Shown one piece after another: positions 47,227 through 57,330 of a DNA stretch of 64,000 bases. The DNA is from Arbacia lixula (Eukaryota > Echinodermata > Echinoidea > Arbacioida > Arbaciidae). Every line of letters starts with the position of its first letter. The first letter of the stretch is position 1. A model generated the notes under the pieces. It ran no database searches and had not been told where the DNA came from. It saw nothing but the letters and a program-made list of their open reading frames with translations. Made by a program: the position numbers and the translations under genes. Location: contig OZ022597.1 in assembly GCA_963669155.1 (NCBI GenBank), forward strand, positions 1,531,638 to 1,595,637, in the 5' to 3' direction.

Positions 47227-47528
47227 CTGGAAATGCTAATATGAATCTTAACCATCTCGGGAAACTGCATTGGTCCGCAATGATACAAGTATACTGTAAA
47301 AACTTGTATTAGTACGGTACTTACAACAGTTTTTGCGAATTATGTGTACACAGAGGAATTCCCAGAGCATCACACATCTACCTTGAACTTGTAAAGCAAG
47401 ATTACAGCCTAAAGTAACTACCATTATTGTATGATATGATTTACTGTTCTCAAATTTTTACTCTGAGTCTTTGTTTCCTTTTATTTGTTTTATTTCCTTA
47501 ATTTCAACCCATTAGGGTCGCAATGCTG

Positions 47529-47908
47529 TTTAAAGAGAGTATATTGTACTGGGAAGGCAAAAGGCCATCAAAAATGTGATCATGAGCAATCTTCGTACCA
47601 ATTGTCTTACATTCATGTATTGTCAATTTTAGAAACTTGCTAAAAGTTATTTGCCCTCAAATGATCCACATTTGGAGTAATTAGTTATTAAATCACAAAT
47701 CCATAAACTGTTCGGGCTGAACATTTTGAGGATTTCACTAGTAATCATTAATTACTCTAAATGTGGTTATTTGAGGGCAAATAACTTTCAGCAAGTTTCT
47801 AAAATTGACAATACATGAATGTAAGACAATTGGTAAGAAGATTGCTTTCGATCACCCTTTTGAAGGCTTTTTGCCTTCCCAGTACAATATACATGTTCTC
47901 CCTTTAAG
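47529..47908. mobile_element. foldback MITE PAL-K, copy 2
   Basis: Same ends as copy 1 (ATATTGTACTGGGAAGGC / GCCTTCCCAGTACAATAT) and near-identical arms, bounded by TTTAAA and CTTTAAG, i.e. TTAA at both sides. Confidence 0.88.
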
Positions 47909-48655
47909 TTTTCTTTTAACCGGGCTTCTCTGCAGTAAGCTGAGTCTCAACAAATTTAGCCTCCGTCTAATGGCAGTGCAAGGTAACCTGTATACGGAAG
48001 CAAGTTTTAACAAATAATTTGAACAGGAATAATGCACAAGTACATAGAGGGATATTTCAAATTGTGGCATTTCCCATTCCGTATAGGGACACTTCTTTGC
48101 TCGATGTACTTGCACATGCTGATGGCAAAATTTGTTCACACCACCTCCTGAGAAAGACATCATATTATATATTCTTTGTGGCCAATGAAAGGGTCATCAA
48201 CAGTACAAAATATACAAAACGTTTCAGTGTCTCAATAGATAATAAAATTAACATTATTTTCCTCTTTGCAGCAGGCTGGATAAATTTATCCAGCTAATAC
48301 GCTGTTTTTATGACGTTTTCACGACTCACTGCAAAAGGAAAGCAGTGTTTGCAACCTGCCTGTTAACCAGCCATTCAATCTCCGAATCAAATATCCATAG
48401 TCTGGGCATCTGACCTACGTGTACATGTATTTGTCTACATTTGTACAGAAAGTTTGCACACATAAGTTGATCAAGATCTTGATTTGAAACATGCCCTTAA
48501 TGATACATGTAGTACAATGTATGTGCAATCTGCAACTTCCTACAGCTAGGTAAAAATCCACCTGTAGAATTAGTCAATTGTCGAAGCAGGACGCGCTTTG
48601 TAATTTGGTTCGTCGTACTTCAAATCAAGACTGAAATATCACAACTGAGCAATAG
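47909..48655. other. 3' flank of BCL2L13, nothing further recognised
   Basis: Opposed short frames at 47852-48297 lack domains. The BCL2L13 transcript (minus strand) may end here or within the minisatellite. No canonical AATAAA was confidently placed. Confidence 0.4.
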
Positions 48656-49900
48656 AGCTGAGTCATTTCTTCAAAAATTTACCATAGAACATATTAATGT
48701 AGTTAGCAGAAATAACTGAACTATCACAACTGGGTCATTTCTTCATAAAATGTACCTTGGTCATTCAGTTTGCAGAAATAACTGGACTGTCACAACTGGG
48801 TCATTTCTTCAAAAAATGTACCTTAGTCATTCAGTTAGCAGAAATAACTGAACTATCACAGCTGGGTCATTTCTTCATAAAATGTACCACGGTATATACT
48901 CATGTAGTTGCAGAAATAAGTGAACTATCATTCATAACTGGGTCATTTCTTCAAAAAATGTACCTTGGTCATTCAGTTTGCAGAAATAACTGGACTATCA
49001 CAACTGGGTCATTTCTTCAAAAAATGTGCCTTGGTCATTCAGTATGCAGAAATAAATGGACTGTCACAGCTGGGTCATTTCTTCATAAAATGTACCTTGG
49101 TCATTCAGTTTGCAGAAATAACTGGACTGTCACAACTGGGTCATTTCTTCAAAAAATGTACCTTAGTCATTCAGTTAGCAGAAATAACTGAACTATCACA
49201 GCTGGGTCATTTCTTCATAAAATGTACCACGGTATATACTCATGTAGTTGCAGAAATAAGTGAACTATCATTCATAACTGGGTCATTTCTTCAAAAAATG
49301 TACCTTGGTCATTCAGTTTGCAGAAATAACTGGACTATCACAACTGGGTCATTTCTTCAAAAAATGTGCCTTGGTCATTCAGTATGCAGAAATAAATGGA
49401 CTGTCACAGCTGGGTCATTTCTTCATAAAATGTACCTTGGTCATTCAGTTTGCAGAAATAACTGGACTGTCACAACTGGGTCATTTCTTCAAAAAATGTA
49501 CCTTAGTCATTCAGTTAGCAGAAATAACTGAACTATCACAGCTGGGTCATTTCTTCATAAAATGTACCACGGTATATACTCATGTAGTTGCAGAAATAAG
49601 TGAACTATCATTCATAACTGGGTCATTTCTTCAAAAAATGTACCTTGGTCATTCAGTTTGCAGAAATAACTGGACTATCACAACTGGGTCATTTCTTCAA
49701 AAAATGTACCTTGGTCATTCAGTATGCAGAAATAAATGGACTGTCACAGCTGGGTCATTTCTTCAAAAAATGTACCTTGGTCATTCAGTATGCAGAAATA
49801 ACTGGACTATCACAACTGAGTCATTTCTTCAAAAAATGTACCTTGGTCATTCAGTTTGCAGAAATAATTGGACTGTCACAGCTGGGTCATTTCTTCATGA
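48656..49900. repeat. 66-bp minisatellite with 340-bp higher-order unit
   Basis: The word GTCATTTCTTC recurs at 48662, 48734, 48800, 48866, 48942, 49008, 49074, 49140, 49206, 49282, 49348, 49414, 49480, 49546, 49622, 49688, 49754, 49820 and 49886: 19 units. Spacing is 66 bp except for a 72-bp step and three 76-bp steps. Four 66-bp units plus one 76-bp variant form a 340-bp block repeated near-identically. Since 66 is divisible by 3, long open frames (for example 49305-50009) arise by chance. The last unit is the 3' end of the BCL2L13 coding sequence, so the array lies in, or just beyond, its 3' UTR. Confidence 0.97.
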
Positions 49901-50456
49901 GAGCAAAGGCACCCACAGCAGCGGCTGCTACGGCGACAGTTGCTGCTGTGGCGGCTGTAGCAATGAGCGGCACCGCCGCCCCAAAACTCGCAGAGCGCCC
50001 TCTAGGTGAGTCTTCGTCCAGGAGGGGCAGCTCGGGTTGCGCAACCCTCTCTGATTGGACGCGTCGCCTTCCCCCGCTCCAGTCTGTTTGCGTCGTGGAA
50101 AGATCCAGGTGCAGCCCTGCGCTGGAGAGCGATCCCAAAGAACCGGACTGTGTCAGTGTCCCGTCTCCCGCGCCGTGCTGTAGAGCGGTGAGGTCCGGAC
50201 CCGAGGTGGAGTGCACCACGTTTGTGCGAACCGGTGACTCCTCCATGATCTCATTCAAACCCGGCATGGCTGGCTCGGATTGGTCGGATGACTTGGCAGG
50301 TTTTTTGCAGGGGCGGGGAGAGAGGAATCCAGCTTCGTCCGTAAAGAGGGGGGCGCTGGTGGGGGACTGGGTACCCTGGGGGGAGGGATTGCCTGAAGAG
50401 ATGTCCGACCACGTGTCGCTGTCAATCTTGTCCAGGTCTACATTGGTCACCGCATC
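49887..50456 (-). CDS. BCL2L13: BCL2L13 coding exon 6 (tail anchor, stop)
   Basis: 570 bp, 189 residues and a TGA at 49889-49887, from acceptor CCCTCTTCAG. Contains the candidate LC3-interacting motif DTWSDI near its start, an acidic Ser/Pro-rich region and the membrane anchor FGAAVPLIATAATAATVAVA... ending LMKK. The opposing plus-strand frames over this exon are shadows. Confidence 0.92.
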   Translation of the reverse strand, partial: DAVTNVDLDKIDSDTWSDISSGNPSPQGTQSPTSAPLFTDEAGFLSPRPCKKPAKSSDQSEPAMPGLNEIMEESPVRTNVVHSTSGPDLTALQHGAGDGTLTQSGSLGSLSSAGLHLDLSTTQTDWSGGRRRVQSERVAQPELPLLDEDSPRGRSASFGAAVPLIATAATAATVAVAAAAVGAFALMKK

Positions 50457-51290
50457 CTGAAGAGGGTAGCAAAATAATTCATAATTATCAGTTTCACCAT
50501 CATTCTGAAACCATTCATTTCTTACTACTATCATCATCATCTTCACCATTGTCATCATTATCAGTACCTTTATCATTAGTATCATCATCAGTACATTTAC
50601 TATTCTTTGTATAATTTTCTTCAGGGTCATTAGCAACTTGATGATGATCCGCTTGGTGAATCTTGTTCCAAATGAAGTTACATACTGTCTACAATCTCAG
50701 CACCTAGTGAAGAACATTTCTTCCTAATTTCTTCCTAATGTGCACAGTATATGGAAGGTAGTTTTTAGGAATTATGAAAGTTTCACAACTTATCCTGACT
50801 ATCATTTGGCTAAAGTTGCGTGTGTGTCCGTCTGTTTTTTACATATTTTTTTCTCTGTGATTTTCCGCTCCATTTTTATGATTTTTCTGTTTTGAGGTGT
50901 ATTTGGACAAGTTTCAAGAACAATGTGATCAAGCAAAAGGCATAATTGAGAGTGATTTAGAGTAGAATAGGAAAAGCAGAATTTTGTACACAAACCTATA
51001 CAAAATCTCACTTTTTGTCAGATTTTGGTCTGACGTGCAATTACATAATGTTGCGTCAACTATGATCAGAGAGTCAGACTTTTTTCACATCTAGTCTCAA
51101 AAGTTACGAGACGCTTCAAAAGAAAAAGTCATGAAACAGCGTGTCAGGATGTGCAGCAGTTGAGCGTTAGTCGCAGTTTTCATACAGGGGGCTCAAAATT
51201 ACCCCTCCCCCAGTCAGAATAGAGCTAAACTATATATAAATTATATTCTTAACCTTTCATAATAAACAAATACCTTGCAAAAGCACTATT

Positions 51291-51330
<40 letters not shown>

Positions 51331-54300
51331 GGAATTGTTCGACCATTGTTGGATGAAGCCCTCCTCAAACAGTTTCCATTCACTTCTATTTGCTGTCATT
51401 CTGTTCCATGTTGCTGTGTTTGTGTATGTTGATATTTCGTCTCTCCACCTTCTCTTTTGTCAACCCCTTCTCCGCTTTCCTGCTCTTGGTTGCCATTCTG
51501 TGAGTTTCTTGTTTCATCAATAGTTCCATCCATAGTGCACAAGCACTATGGGTAATTGTCATTCATACTTGTACTGTATGCTTACTTACCCAACCGCCTT
51601 GCTCAATAATGGCTTGGGCGAGATTCTCCTCGATGTACCTGGCAGCGTAGTCAGTGACGGCTGCTACACTCCGGCTTCCTTGGTGTAGCACATTGACAGC
51701 CATCCGCTGAGTAAACTTCATCATCACTGCCACCTAGGAAGAGAAGGAGCAAATTTGTCATCTCCGCAAAGACAGGGCAGCCTTTTTGCAGGCTAAAAAA
51801 TTAAAGGACGTTTTAAAGATATTAAAAGTAAGTTCCAGCATTCTTTTTTCAAAAAAAAAAATATTTTGCACAATCACTTATTAATTGTGCACAGGCATAA
51901 AAAGTAGATTTTCTCAAAATGGTCTAAAGTGGATCTAACCCCATGTGCAAACAAGCTCTTCATATGCTCTTTATCATTCAGTTGAACGCATCAACTCGCC
52001 CTTCACCCATTGTGAACAGAAAGTGGTCCAAGCTATAAGCCCCATACTATAGGTGGGGCTAAAGGGGGTTCCCAGGCACTATTGTTGCCTACATAGTACA
52101 ATTTCAGCACTGCTATACAAGAGGCAACTATTATCATCATTCACACGGTACCACTCCAGTACAACTAAACAAGAAACAGCTGTCATCATGATACATGGTA
52201 GCAGCTCAGCATTGCTCTACAGAAAAATCTTCTTCTCTTCTTCTATAATCTTCAAAGGGATATAATGCTGCCTATCTCGAAGATGAACATAACTTGTGTA
52301 CACGTCATGGGGAGTGTAGGCCTCATCCAAATGTGTTCATTTATAGTGGCTTGTTACAGAATCTTTGAATTGACCAAGTGAAACTATATTAACCTCCGTG
52401 ATAGGAAGTTTATTCCCTTCTGGTAAAGTCCGTTGAGCGAAGGCAAGTTGGTCGATATTTCCCCTTGGACGGCATGTTTGGAAGCACATGTTGTGAGTTT
52501 TCCTAGTTCTAGACGATATTATAGTAAAAAGTGGAGGGATTGCAACAAGGATTATTCATAATTCCATAAGCCATGGTGTGAGTTTGCTCACCACATGCCT
52601 TGAGGACAGGCTGGGCCATTCTAACTGGTCATAACGGACACGCTGCTTGATCTTCTATGCAGCCACGACGTAATGACCAGTTTGTCTTTGGATCCTCTCT
52701 AGAGTAAAGATTTCTGAGATTGTACGGGGATCATCAATACTTACATGGTACCACCCAGGCACTGAATTCTTCACCAGGCTCTTCATGCTTTTCTTAAAGA
52801 TTCCATAGTTCAACGACCCCTCCTCGTCTCCGTGACCCATGACCTGTCTGAAGGCGTGCTCCAGCTCGTAACTATGGTGCTGCATGATGCAGTCCCCGAT
52901 CTGTGAGATGCGCTCGGCTACCAGAGCCTCCCGACTGATCGCACACAGCACCCCCGATGAGTCGATTCCTCCCTCCACCATTTCTGTGGGATGGAGTGTC
53001 AAAGGAGCAGTTACTGTATACGCCATAATATTGGTGATTTGCCATTTGGTCCAATCCCAGTTGGTCCACTCACCATTTCGTCTACCATCACATGCTGATA
53101 TGTATGGGTTAGGGTTAGGGTAGGGGGTCTGGATTAGGGTTAACGGTTGAGGTTATGGTGTAGATTAGGGATGTTGATAAGTTAACCCAGTATTTTAATC
53201 TAAAACGGTATTTTTAAGGGGTTCCTTGGAGACGAAATGGTGAGTGGACCAACTGGGATTGGACCAAATGGCAATAAACCATAATATTTAGCGAGTCTAA
53301 CTTTTCGCGAATCCGAACTTAATCAATAATTTTGCCAGGGGTTAAATTCGCGATTGTGGAGTACAAGTACCAGTAGTACATGTGCGTGTGCACATTGTAT
53401 TCATATTTGTGTGTGTTGTTAAAGTCACGAAAATAAAAACCCTGCAAAATATATGCTGTATACACTAACAGACAGTAGTGGTGATGATAACAGGCACAAC
53501 CATTCTGCTGCCATTGTGGCTATTGTTTAAATTTTGAAAACTAGAGATATTTAAATGTGCTTTACTCACAACTGGCGACCTGTTTGTGTTAAATCATAAA
53601 CCTCAGTATGTTCCTATTTTCAAGTTAATTTCCAACAATACAAATCAAATTTGATTAAAGGCAATCATAAACTTTGTATTCAGATACTTGTTAGCATTGA
53701 AAATACATTTAGCTACATATACATGTATATCTGCCAAAAGGGGTAATGTGGATATGTACCTTTTTTGAACTGGCTTTCCAGCTCACTGAGAACAGCAGAC
53801 ATCCTGTTTTTGGTTGCTTCCTCCTCTTCAGACGTTTCCTTGCTCTTCCTCTTGCGCAAAAGCCGTCTTGTCCGGGGCGATTCTGCTACTGCTGTGGAAA
53901 CAAATAGAAGAGGAACCATTAATGACCATTAAGATAACATCAACAATCAAAATAATATTAGTATTGATATGTTTTATTGTTATGTACTTCAAGGTTTCTA
54001 TCATCATTAGCAAAATTACCATTACAATCATTATGAGCATTATTATTACCAATATGATGGACTATCAAATTATAAATATTATCAATTTCATAAATGTTTC
54101 ACAACATTTTACAATTAATCGTTCTTTAGAAGTCAATGTACATGAGTATAGCAACATTCTTAATGTATAATACAAACATGGCACTGTAAGATTTCAATAA
54201 TCAATAGTGTTTTAAGATATTTGATAAAATAACTAAACATATAAGGAGTTTAAGAGGATAGTTTATGACCATTTGGGCTATTCCCAACTTGCCTAATCAC

Positions 54301-57300
54301 CATTTCATCGACAAAAAAACCCTTTAAAATACTCTTTCAGATTAAAGTTTGGTCATTTCATCTATTACCAACTTGTCTACTTACCATTTCATCTACAAAC
54401 CCCTTTAAAATACTGTTTCAGATTTAAGTACTGGTTTACTTAACACAAACTTTCATTGATACCATAACCTCAATTGCTAACCCTCATCCAGACCCCCTAC
54501 CCTAATCCCAACATATCAGCTTGTGCTTGTAGACGAAATGGAACTTAGACCAAATGGGAGTCGACCAAATGGCAAAGCACCAAAAGGATATGAATTCTTT
54601 CAAATTGATCTAAATAAATCACCAAGCTTTGACTTACAAACTTTTAGAGATGGTGTTCTTGAGCCAAGCGAGGGCGGCGATGAACTTGTTAAACTTGAAC
54701 GGGACGACGGCGTCGACAAGACATCCTTGACGACATCGTCTGACGCCAGCTTGAAGCCTTCCAGGGTATCCTCCCCAGCGTCCCATGACCGCGGGGCAGG
54801 GGGGGCTGCCCCCACCCCCTTGAAGGCTCGTGACTGCCGATCCCCATTGCCCCCTTGGGCCACGAGGTGGGGCGAGGGGATAGCGATGGCTGCCGCGGCG
54901 ATGCGGCGGATCTGCTGGCATTCTTCGCTGTCTCTGCTGCAAGCATCGCTCTCAGCGCTGGACTGGGTATCTGCCACATAGAGGTACATGTAAGATGTAC
55001 AGTAAGCCCTGTTCATAATTATGATAACACCACTATTATTACTGATGCATGTTCTTTTGTTGGTAACAAAGTTCCAGGATGCGTATAAGAATACTGCTAA
55101 TATACACCGAAAAAGACGACATATTGCGCTGTTTTGGACAGCTGGACTCTCTCCACTTCCCTAGCTAGAGCAAACACGCAATGGTGACATGTTCCGATAA
55201 GCGATATGAGCGGTGTGACACATGAACTACATACCAGAGTGCGACGCACGAGGCTCAATATTTACGGCTATTTTGGGACGCAGTTTAACAAATTTGATAA
55301 CTACAATATTGCGGTATTATTACTTGGTCTCGATCAGCAAAATAAGCGGGAAAAAGTAGGAAGCAAATACCACATCATTTGAGTGATGCACAGGCAAAAT
55401 TGCCGCAAATGATGCGCTTATTTCACAGATAGGCAATTTGTTCCGTTGACACTATTCAAAATACATCGCATCTTCTGAAGAAATGGAGCCTTCTTTGTTG
55501 AAAACTATGCATTCTGCAACATTTCATATGCGACTTTCTCCCATATTTGGGAATACTGCCCATTTCCATGATTGAATATTTGTAGCAAATGGCACACTGA
55601 TGTGAAGAAGAAAAATCAAGTTTTTCAATGATACCCCATCATGTATGATGATGAAGCAACAAGTGATATATTACCTCTCAAAATTGAACTTGTAGAACTC
55701 TTTTCGAGGGGTTTATATGTCCCTATTGACGATGGTAATAATGAAGTGGCTCAACTTACGTGATTTACATGTAGCCCCAACAATGCAAAAAAAAAACCTT
55801 TATGAAGAGAAAAACCCTGATAGAGTATAATGCAAAAACTCACTTCACTGTTCACAGTTTCGGTTTCATTTCATCATGGTTGAAAGGAAGCCACTGCAAA
55901 TAAATCTTCAAAGTGGTTCCTGCCCATTGGACTCAAGAAACTACAGTTTTGACCATATTTCTATCGTTGCCTCTACCGGAAAAAATGTATGTGATCATTG
56001 ATGGGTATAATGAGAAGATTTAGTTATATGGCATCAGGGACACGTACATGTCGGATGTGTATATGTATCTGTTACTGAAGTACGACCTAAACACATGATT
56101 ATGAAACTAGAGCAATTCGACTGCCACGCAGTTGATAATGCCTCCGCCTCTTTCCTAGCTCTATTTAGATTATTCTCAGAAAATTTGTTTGTTTGGTTGG
56201 GAATGTTCCAGTGAATTCCTATGTGAAATTGAAATATCATATTCTGTTTTTCCATGTTAAGCAAAGTTGGGCAATGCTCATTTGACCTTTGACCTCTTAC
56301 TTCTTTGACTTCCAATCTAACCAGTCTGTTTAAATCCATCCTTGTATCCTTGTGATTCATCTACGTACCATGTTTTCTTGAAATGCATAATTGGATTGAG
56401 ATTTGTTGTGAAAAATATTAATTTGGGGGCAATTTTCAGCAAAATTTGGATTTGGTTTAATTGTGAAAAAGTTCATAAACCTTTGACTTCTGACCTTTCA
56501 GGAATTTTACCCAAACTTTCACCAGTCTACCTCCATGAAGTGACACATCTCTGTACCATGTCTTGTTTGAATTTAATCATTAGATTTAGATTTAATGTGA
56601 AATATTGCCAATTTTGGCAAATTTCATTGACCTTTGACCTCTGACCTTTGAGAAATTTCACCAAATTAATAGTCAAATTAATGCCAAATTAATGTCATCA
56701 AATACAGAAAAAAAAAATTATTCTGCACACAAATATGGGAGAGTACCTAATACCTGACGTCACAAAATTGACATTTCAAAAGATCATAACATTCTTATCC
56801 TTTGACAGATTTTCGTCAAACCTTCACTAATATGTTTCTTTCATGCTTCTGCTTTTATTGACACCAACTTATCTTTAGGGTAAACTATCCCTTGAAATAC
56901 ACAACAGCTCAAAGGAATTGGCATAGGGAAATGGAAGAAAGGGAAGGAGCCGCAGTTTTAAATAGCGGTATATTTTGTCCAGTTCAGCATGAAACACGAT
57001 GCTTTAGCCTAAAAAGCATCATGTTTCATGCTGAATTGGACAAAATATACCACGGTTTAAAACTGCGGCTCCTTCCTTTCCCTTTCCCTTTCCCTATGCC
57101 AATTCCTTTGAGCTGTAGTGTACCTTGTGAGATGGAGCTAGACTGGCTCCTCAGTCCATAGCTGTCATTATCCTCTTCAGCATCGTACAGTCGTCCGTCG
57201 CTCTCCTGGTCGGACTCATCCCCAATCTCCTCAAACCTTGGCAGGATGCCAAGATAATTGAGGACGACAAACTTTGTTTCATACTTGAACTCTACCGGGG

Positions 57301-57319
57301 TCTCGGCTGGGGCTGACAT
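49887..57319 (-). CDS. BCL2L13: BCL2L13 (Bcl-rambo) orthologue, six coding exons
   Basis: Join on the minus strand of 57124-57319, 54638-54970, 53760-53891, 52745-52983, 51590-51733 and 49887-50456. The phases match at every junction (1,1,1,0,0), giving 537 residues against about 485 in mammals. Bcl-rambo is an atypical Bcl-2-family protein of the outer mitochondrial membrane, linked to apoptosis and, as a receptor for LC3/GABARAP proteins, to mitophagy. Evidence is the N-terminal FKYETKFVVLNYLGILP; BH-type helices in exons 4-5 ending at SVPGW and AIIEQGGW (residues 341-348), the BH1/BH2 positions; a long acidic Ser/Pro-rich region; and an Ala/Val-rich tail anchor (about 506-535) ending MKK. 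DTWSDI at residues 362-367 fits a WxxI LC3-interacting motif. An acceptor (CTGTTTCAG) just 5' of the ATG implies a non-coding first exon. The stop lies in the first unit of a minisatellite. Confidence 0.92.
50457..51589. other. BCL2L13 intron 5
   Basis: Holds an ATC/ATCATT-rich stretch at about 50528-50600 and a LINE 3' end at 51283-51505. No additional exon seen. Confidence 0.7.
51283..51505 (-). mobile_element. LINE 3' end with (GAT)n tail (RTE-like)
   Basis: On the minus strand the DNA reads RRWRDEISTYTNTATWNRM...EWKLFEEGFIQQWSNNS followed by a stop and a (GAT)n tail at about 51330-51283. RRWRDEI...AFIQQW followed by a short TGA-type repeat is the C-terminus and tail of RTE-like LINEs. 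It is 5'-truncated, in the intron, in the same orientation as the gene. Confidence 0.78.
51590..51733 (-). CDS. BCL2L13: BCL2L13 coding exon 5
   Basis: 144 bp, 48 codons, phase 0 at both ends, too short in frame for many gene finders. Acceptor TCTTCCTAG, donor GGTTGGGTAAGT. Encodes VAVMMKFTQRMAVNVL... to YIEENLAQAIIEQGGW, matching the GGW box of Bcl-rambo (BH2 region). Confidence 0.88.
51734..52744. other. BCL2L13 intron 4
   Basis: 1 kb of intron DNA with a local near-repeat of CAGCACTGCTATACAAGA / CAGCATTGCTCTACAGAA (about 52106 and 52206). No exon or named element recognised. Confidence 0.6.
52745..52983 (-). CDS. BCL2L13: BCL2L13 coding exon 4
   Basis: 239 bp, phase 1 to 0, from acceptor CATCCCACAG to donor CCATGTAAGTA. 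Encodes VLCAISREALVAERISQIGD... through SLVKNSVPGWYH, the helices leading to the BH1-like site. Confidence 0.88.
52984..53759. other. BCL2L13 intron 3
   Basis: Contains the palindromic PAL-G element at 53033-53278 and, at about 53590-53700, a decayed piece resembling the PAL-F interior (AATCAAATTTGATTAAAGGC, AACTTTGTATTCAGATAC). Confidence 0.65.
53033..53278. mobile_element. foldback element PAL-G, copy 1, 10-bp flanking repeats
   Basis: TTTGCCATTTGGTCCAATCC at the left is the inverse of GGATTGGACCAAATGGCAAT at the right, then CACCATTTCGTCT pairs with AGACGAAATGGTG. Flanked by CCATAATATT at 53023-53032 and 53279-53288, a likely target duplication. The loop contains GGGTTAGGGTTAGGG. Confidence 0.83.
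53760..53891 (-). CDS. BCL2L13: BCL2L13 coding exon 3
   Basis: 132 bp, phase 1 to 1, from acceptor TTTCCACAG to donor AAAAAAGGTACAT. Encodes a strongly basic then acidic segment (RTRRLLRKRKSKETSEEEEA) followed by MSAVLSELESQFKK, which looks helical. Confidence 0.85.
53892..54637. other. BCL2L13 intron 2
   Basis: AT-rich with ATTA/ATC-rich words at 53930-54110 and the PAL-G copy at 54261-54582, which ends about 55 bp short of exon 2. Confidence 0.65.
54261..54582. mobile_element. foldback element PAL-G, copy 2
   Basis: GACCATTTGGGCTATTCCCA and CACCATTTCATC words at the left pair with GTAGACGAAATGG and GACCAAATGGCAAAGC at the right. Inside lies the CCCTACCCTAATCCC loop seen inverted in copy 1. 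The left arm is partly duplicated (TTGCCTAATCACCATTTCATC and TTGTCTACTTACCATTTCATC). Confidence 0.75.
54638..54970 (-). CDS. BCL2L13: BCL2L13 coding exon 2
   Basis: 333 bp, phase 1 to 1, from acceptor CTATGTGGCAG to donor TTTGTAAGTC. Encodes DTQSSAESDACS..., an Ala/Ser/Pro-rich low-complexity part ending RTPSLKV. No domain. Its GC content is higher than the intron's. Confidence 0.85.
56735..56897. mobile_element. PAL-B half-copy
   Basis: ATATGGGAGAGTACCTAATA, CTGACGTCACAAAATTGACA, GATTTTCGTCAAACCTTCAC and AACTATCCCTTGAA follow the right arm of PAL-B copy 1. PAL-D copy 2 begins exactly where it ends. Confidence 0.75.
56898..57122. mobile_element. foldback MITE PAL-D, copy 2, abutting a splice donor
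   Basis: Arms as in copy 1: ACAGCTCAAAGGAATTGGCA and its inverse, AAAGCATCATGTTTCATGCTG pairing with CAGCATGAAACACGATGCTTT. TA on both sides (56898-56899 and 57121-57122). The right-hand TA supplies the T of the exon-1 donor GT and the next base. Confidence 0.9.
57124..57319 (-). CDS. BCL2L13: BCL2L13 coding exon 1
   Basis: Residues 1-65 plus one base. Starts MSAPAETPVEFKYETKF. Ends CTCACAAG before GTACAC, an atypical weak donor whose bases from +2 on belong to an inserted PAL-D element. The frame continues open into the element, so read-through would add a foreign tail. Confidence 0.88.
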
Positions 57320-57330
57320 CTTACCCTGGT
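57320..57330 (-). other. BCL2L13: BCL2L13 5' UTR part of exon (after acceptor)
   Basis: Between acceptor TATCTGTTTCAG and the ATG lie 11 bases (ACCAGGGTAAG). The strong pyrimidine-rich acceptor immediately upstream of the start codon indicates that at least one non-coding exon lies further upstream (higher coordinates). Confidence 0.65.

Larger units (their letters stand above)
54971..57123. other. BCL2L13 intron 1
   Basis: 2.15-kb intron. The segment 55080-56730 holds short repeated words of the TTTGACCTTTGACCTCTGACC type (about 56280-56660) but no recognised exon. A PAL-B half-copy and a PAL-D copy fill its 5' end. Confidence 0.65.

Noticed and set aside
48656..49900. CRISPR-like array
   Set aside because: Units are contiguous near-identical repeats with no unique spacers, in a eukaryotic genome.
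48757..50460. Long plus-strand frames with repeated VIQFAEITGLSQLGHFF units, at first sight a repeat protein
   Set aside because: The 66-bp minisatellite is a multiple of three, so open frames follow automatically. They run antisense into BCL2L13 exon 6, and the 76-bp unit shifts the frame.
53100..53125. Telomere or telomere fusion (GGGTTAGGGTTAGGG)
   Set aside because: Only two to three units, lying inside the loop of a palindromic element that has a second copy with the inverse motif.
54523..54981. Plus-strand frame of 152 residues opposite BCL2L13 exon 2
   Set aside because: Its start lies in a PAL-G arm and the rest is antisense to a coding exon with good splice sites.
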